This document shows positions 62,651 through 64,000 of a DNA stretch of 64,000 nt, one piece after another. The notes beneath the pieces were generated by a model. It was not told where the DNA came from. It saw only the letters and a program-made list of their open reading frames with translations, and ran no database searches. The translations under genes were made by a program, and so were the position numbers. The stretch covers positions 2,480,001 to 2,544,000 of the forward strand of contig CAVPVB010000007.1 of assembly GCA_963709085.1 (NCBI GenBank). Direction: 5' to 3'. The stretch comes from Rhodovastum sp963709085. Its GTDB lineage: Bacteria > Pseudomonadota > Alphaproteobacteria > Acetobacterales > Acetobacteraceae. How positions within the stretch are numbered: position 1 is the first letter of the stretch; each line of letters begins with the position of its first letter.

Positions 62651-62704
62651 TTTGCGTGATCGATCGTCGGGGTCCCTTACGCGGGCAGCCTGGCCCAGGA
62701 ACCT

Positions 62705-63079
62705 TTACGAACTTGCCGGAGCCTGCGGAAGGGCGGCCTTCACCTTGTTGACGATCTCGCCGAAGGAGGCAGGGTCGTCATAGGCGATGGCGGCCAGCAC
62801 CTTGCGGTCCAGCTCGATCCCCGCGTTGTGCAGCCCGGCGATGAACCGGGAATAGGTGATGCCATGCTCGCGGACGGCGGCGTTGATGCGCTGAATCCAC
62901 AGGCCGCGGAACTCGCGCTTCTTAACCCGCCGGTCGCGGTAGGCATACTGGAGCGACTTCTCCAGCCGCTCGAGGGCAATGCGGTAGCTGGTTGAGGACC
63001 GGCCGACGAAGCCCTTGGAGGCATCGAGGACCTTCTTGTGGCGGGCGTGGGTGGTAACGCCCCGTTTGACGCGTGCCAT
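62705..63079 (-). CDS. rplT: 50S ribosomal protein L20
   Basis: A 124-residue L20. ARVKRGVTTHARHKKVLDAS, the central YRIALERLEKSLQYAYRDRR and the IQRINAAVREHGITYSRFIA segment are canonical. In bacteria L20 binds its own mRNA leader to control rpmI-rplT. 12 bp after rpmI. Confidence 0.97.
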   Translation of the reverse strand: MARVKRGVTTHARHKKVLDASKGFVGRSSTSYRIALERLEKSLQYAYRDRRVKKREFRGLWIQRINAAVREHGITYSRFIAGLHNAGIELDRKVLAAIAYDDPASFGEIVNKVKAALPQAPASS

Positions 63080-63091
63080 GTGTGTGCCTCC

Positions 63092-63295
63092 TCAACCCAG
63101 CCCGTAGGGGGCCCACTGCTTGACGGTCAGGCCGTCGGCGTGGGTGAGGGTCTGGCTGCCGCGGTTCTGGCGCTTCATTTTCTGCGGTCGGTTGATCAGG
63201 CCATGGCGCTTGTTGCCGGGGCCGGCGAGGACCTTTCCGGTGCCGGTGATCTTGAAGCGCTTCTTGACCGATGACTTGGTCTTCATCTTGGGCAT
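63092..63295 (-). CDS. rpmI: 50S ribosomal protein L35
   Basis: A 67-residue L35: MPKMKTKSSVKKRFKITGTG, then KRHGLINRPQKMKRQNRG. AGGAG lies before ATG 63295. First gene of rpmI-rplT; infC, the usual upstream partner, is not within the window, where an IS begins instead. Confidence 0.97.
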   Translation of the reverse strand: MPKMKTKSSVKKRFKITGTGKVLAGPGNKRHGLINRPQKMKRQNRGSQTLTHADGLTVKQWAPYGLG

Positions 63296-63411
63296 TTGGG
63301 TCTCCTGAACTGCGTGGCCTGCGGTGCGCAGGCGTCGCGGCCGGGCATGCCCACACAGGCCCGGCGCGCAAACGAGGGCGGGCTTATAGCGGCGGGCGTT
63401 TGGGGGCGCAA
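63296..63411 (-). promoter_or_regulatory. rpmI-rplT promoter and structured mRNA leader
   Basis: On the minus strand TTGCGC (63406-63411), 17 bp, TATAAG (63383-63388), predicting a start near 63376 and an 80-nt leader. The leader has two stem-loops: GCCGGGC/GCCCGGC (63340-63346 with 63359-63365) and GCCTGCG/CGCAGGC (63317-63323 with 63327-63333), likely L20-binding or attenuation structures. Confidence 0.6.
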
Positions 63412-63429
63412 GGACCTGAGGTGGCGATC

Positions 63430-64000
63430 CAGGGCGATTCGGTTCTGAATCCTCTTAAAGATAGTGCTGGCGACGCGGCGGCTCCCGGATTCAAGATGTT
63501 GTGCGAATCAGGTCGGGAGCTTCGCAGATGTCGCTGTTGGTCGGTCAGGTTGGCAGTCTGTGGCATGCGCTGGCGTCGGTGCCGGACCACCGGCGAGCGG
63601 AGGGCAAGCGCTATCCGCTGGCGAGCTTGCTGCTGATTGCCGTGGCAGCGCTGCTGTCGGGTCGGCGCGACCAGTTAGGTATCGTGCGCTGGGGCCGAAA
63701 ACTGACCGCGGAGGCGCTGGCGAGCATCGGGATCAGTCGTGCTCGAGTTCCCGCGCCGTCGGTGTGGTGCGAGTTGTTCAAGGGATTGGATGTCGATGCC
63801 CTGGAACGCGCGCTGGGCAACTGGGTGCGCGGCGAGCAACCGGCGGGCCATGTCGCGATCGATGGCAAGGGGCTGCGCGGCAGTGCCACGGCAAAATCCA
63901 CGGGGGTCCACCTGTTGGCGGCATTCAGCGCGTCGCTGCAAGGCGTGATCGGCCAGTTGGCGGTAGCACCGGATGGCAACGAGATCACTGCGGCGCTGCA
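63430..64000 (+). mobile_element. ISAs1-family insertion sequence, 5' part (cut by window end)
   Basis: Left end probably near 63430, where CAGGGCGATTCGGTTCTGAA has the form of an ISAs1-type terminal repeat, about 20 bp upstream of the rpmI promoter on the opposite strand. The right end and the target duplication are beyond 64000, so the boundaries are tentative. Confidence 0.6.
63528..64000 (+). CDS. ISAs1-family transposase, N-terminal part
   Basis: An open frame from ATG 63528 to the window end (at least 157 residues): LWHALASVPDHRRAEGKRYP, LASLLLIAVAALLSGRRDQL, then VAIDGKGLRGSAT with the first DDE Asp (DGK), and VHLLAAFSASLQGVIGQ. This is the ISAs1 (H-repeat-like, DDE_Tnp_ISAS1) pattern. 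No frameshift in the visible part. Confidence 0.88.
   Translation, partial: MSLLVGQVGSLWHALASVPDHRRAEGKRYPLASLLLIAVAALLSGRRDQLGIVRWGRKLTAEALASIGISRARVPAPSVWCELFKGLDVDALERALGNWVRGEQPAGHVAIDGKGLRGSATAKSTGVHLLAAFSASLQGVIGQLAVAPDGNEITAAL

Noticed and set aside
62608..62704. T-box or Phe leader peptide before pheS
   Set aside because: No Phe-codon run and no T-box consensus could be seen; only the terminator is supported.

Overview
The window looks like a chromosomal segment of a high-GC alphaproteobacterium, most likely Rhodospirillales/Acetobacteraceae. This is inferred from gene content, not from a search: a typical CtrA response regulator next to fliI/fliJ, a DUF3126 protein, bacterial homospermidine synthase, a YbbL/FetA-type ABC pair, and short GC-rich palindromic repeats that recur between genes. 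No rRNA, CRISPR array, prophage or replication origin was seen.

Layout. 0-13.6 kb: end of a NodT-type outer-membrane efflux gene, a methyltransferase, a peptide-type solute-binding protein facing an M20 peptidase, a YbbL/YbbM-like ABC pair, a Sel1-repeat protein, then IMPase-hflX-hfq, a phosphopantetheinyl transferase, a metallophosphoesterase and a PH-domain membrane protein. 13.6-19.6 kb: a lower-GC accessory island with a RelE/HigB-HigA-type toxin-antitoxin pair, a serine recombinase without its catalytic serine, an orphan membrane-protein gene split by a 1141-bp IS1595-family element with a clean 8-bp duplication, orphan small genes, and a Phd-PIN toxin-antitoxin pair with a textbook promoter. 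19.9-31.5 kb: VOC protein and enoyl-CoA hydratase, a sugar-nucleotide epimerase plus DegT aminotransferase, a K+ channel, a zinc-type ABC permease and ATPase led by a tiny apparently leaderless ORF, DUF445, a luciferase-like oxidoreductase, and an NfeD/SPFH pair. 31.5-40.5 kb: cyclopropane-fatty-acid synthase-like enzyme, a divergent elongation factor G, DUF3126, a hybrid sensor kinase and a GlmS-type SIS protein. 40.5-47.1 kb: ctrA, fliI, fliJ, a methyltransferase-glycosyltransferase fusion and a double GT2 glycosyltransferase whose 5' end is derived from ctrA. 47.5-55.4 kb: tRNA-Trp-secE-nusG, an extradiol dioxygenase with a doxX remnant, LysR, haloacid dehalogenase, isoaspartyl peptidase, tRNA-Tyr, homospermidine synthase and an RMD1-like membrane protein. 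55.4-64 kb: 2-hydroxyacid dehydrogenase-lepA, two small ORFs, pheT-pheS, rplT-rpmI, and the start of an ISAs1-type element.

Two themes recur. First, many conserved genes carry single-base indels (nodT-like, sel1-like, hflX, VOC, degT-like, epimerase, luciferase-like, sensor kinase, IS transposase). So many within 64 kb suggests uncorrected sequencing errors for at least part of them, so 'broken' calls should be read with caution. Second, at least seven loci carry the same GC-rich palindromic repeat, always at gene ends. In places it supplies stop codons or has removed a start codon.

The strongest biological observations are: a ctrA-derived promoter and leader captured by a glycosyltransferase beside flagellar export genes; point changes that abolish key residues in a recombinase (Ser to Leu) and a receiver domain (Asp to Glu); and a small leaderless ORF translationally coupled to a zinc-type ABC transporter.
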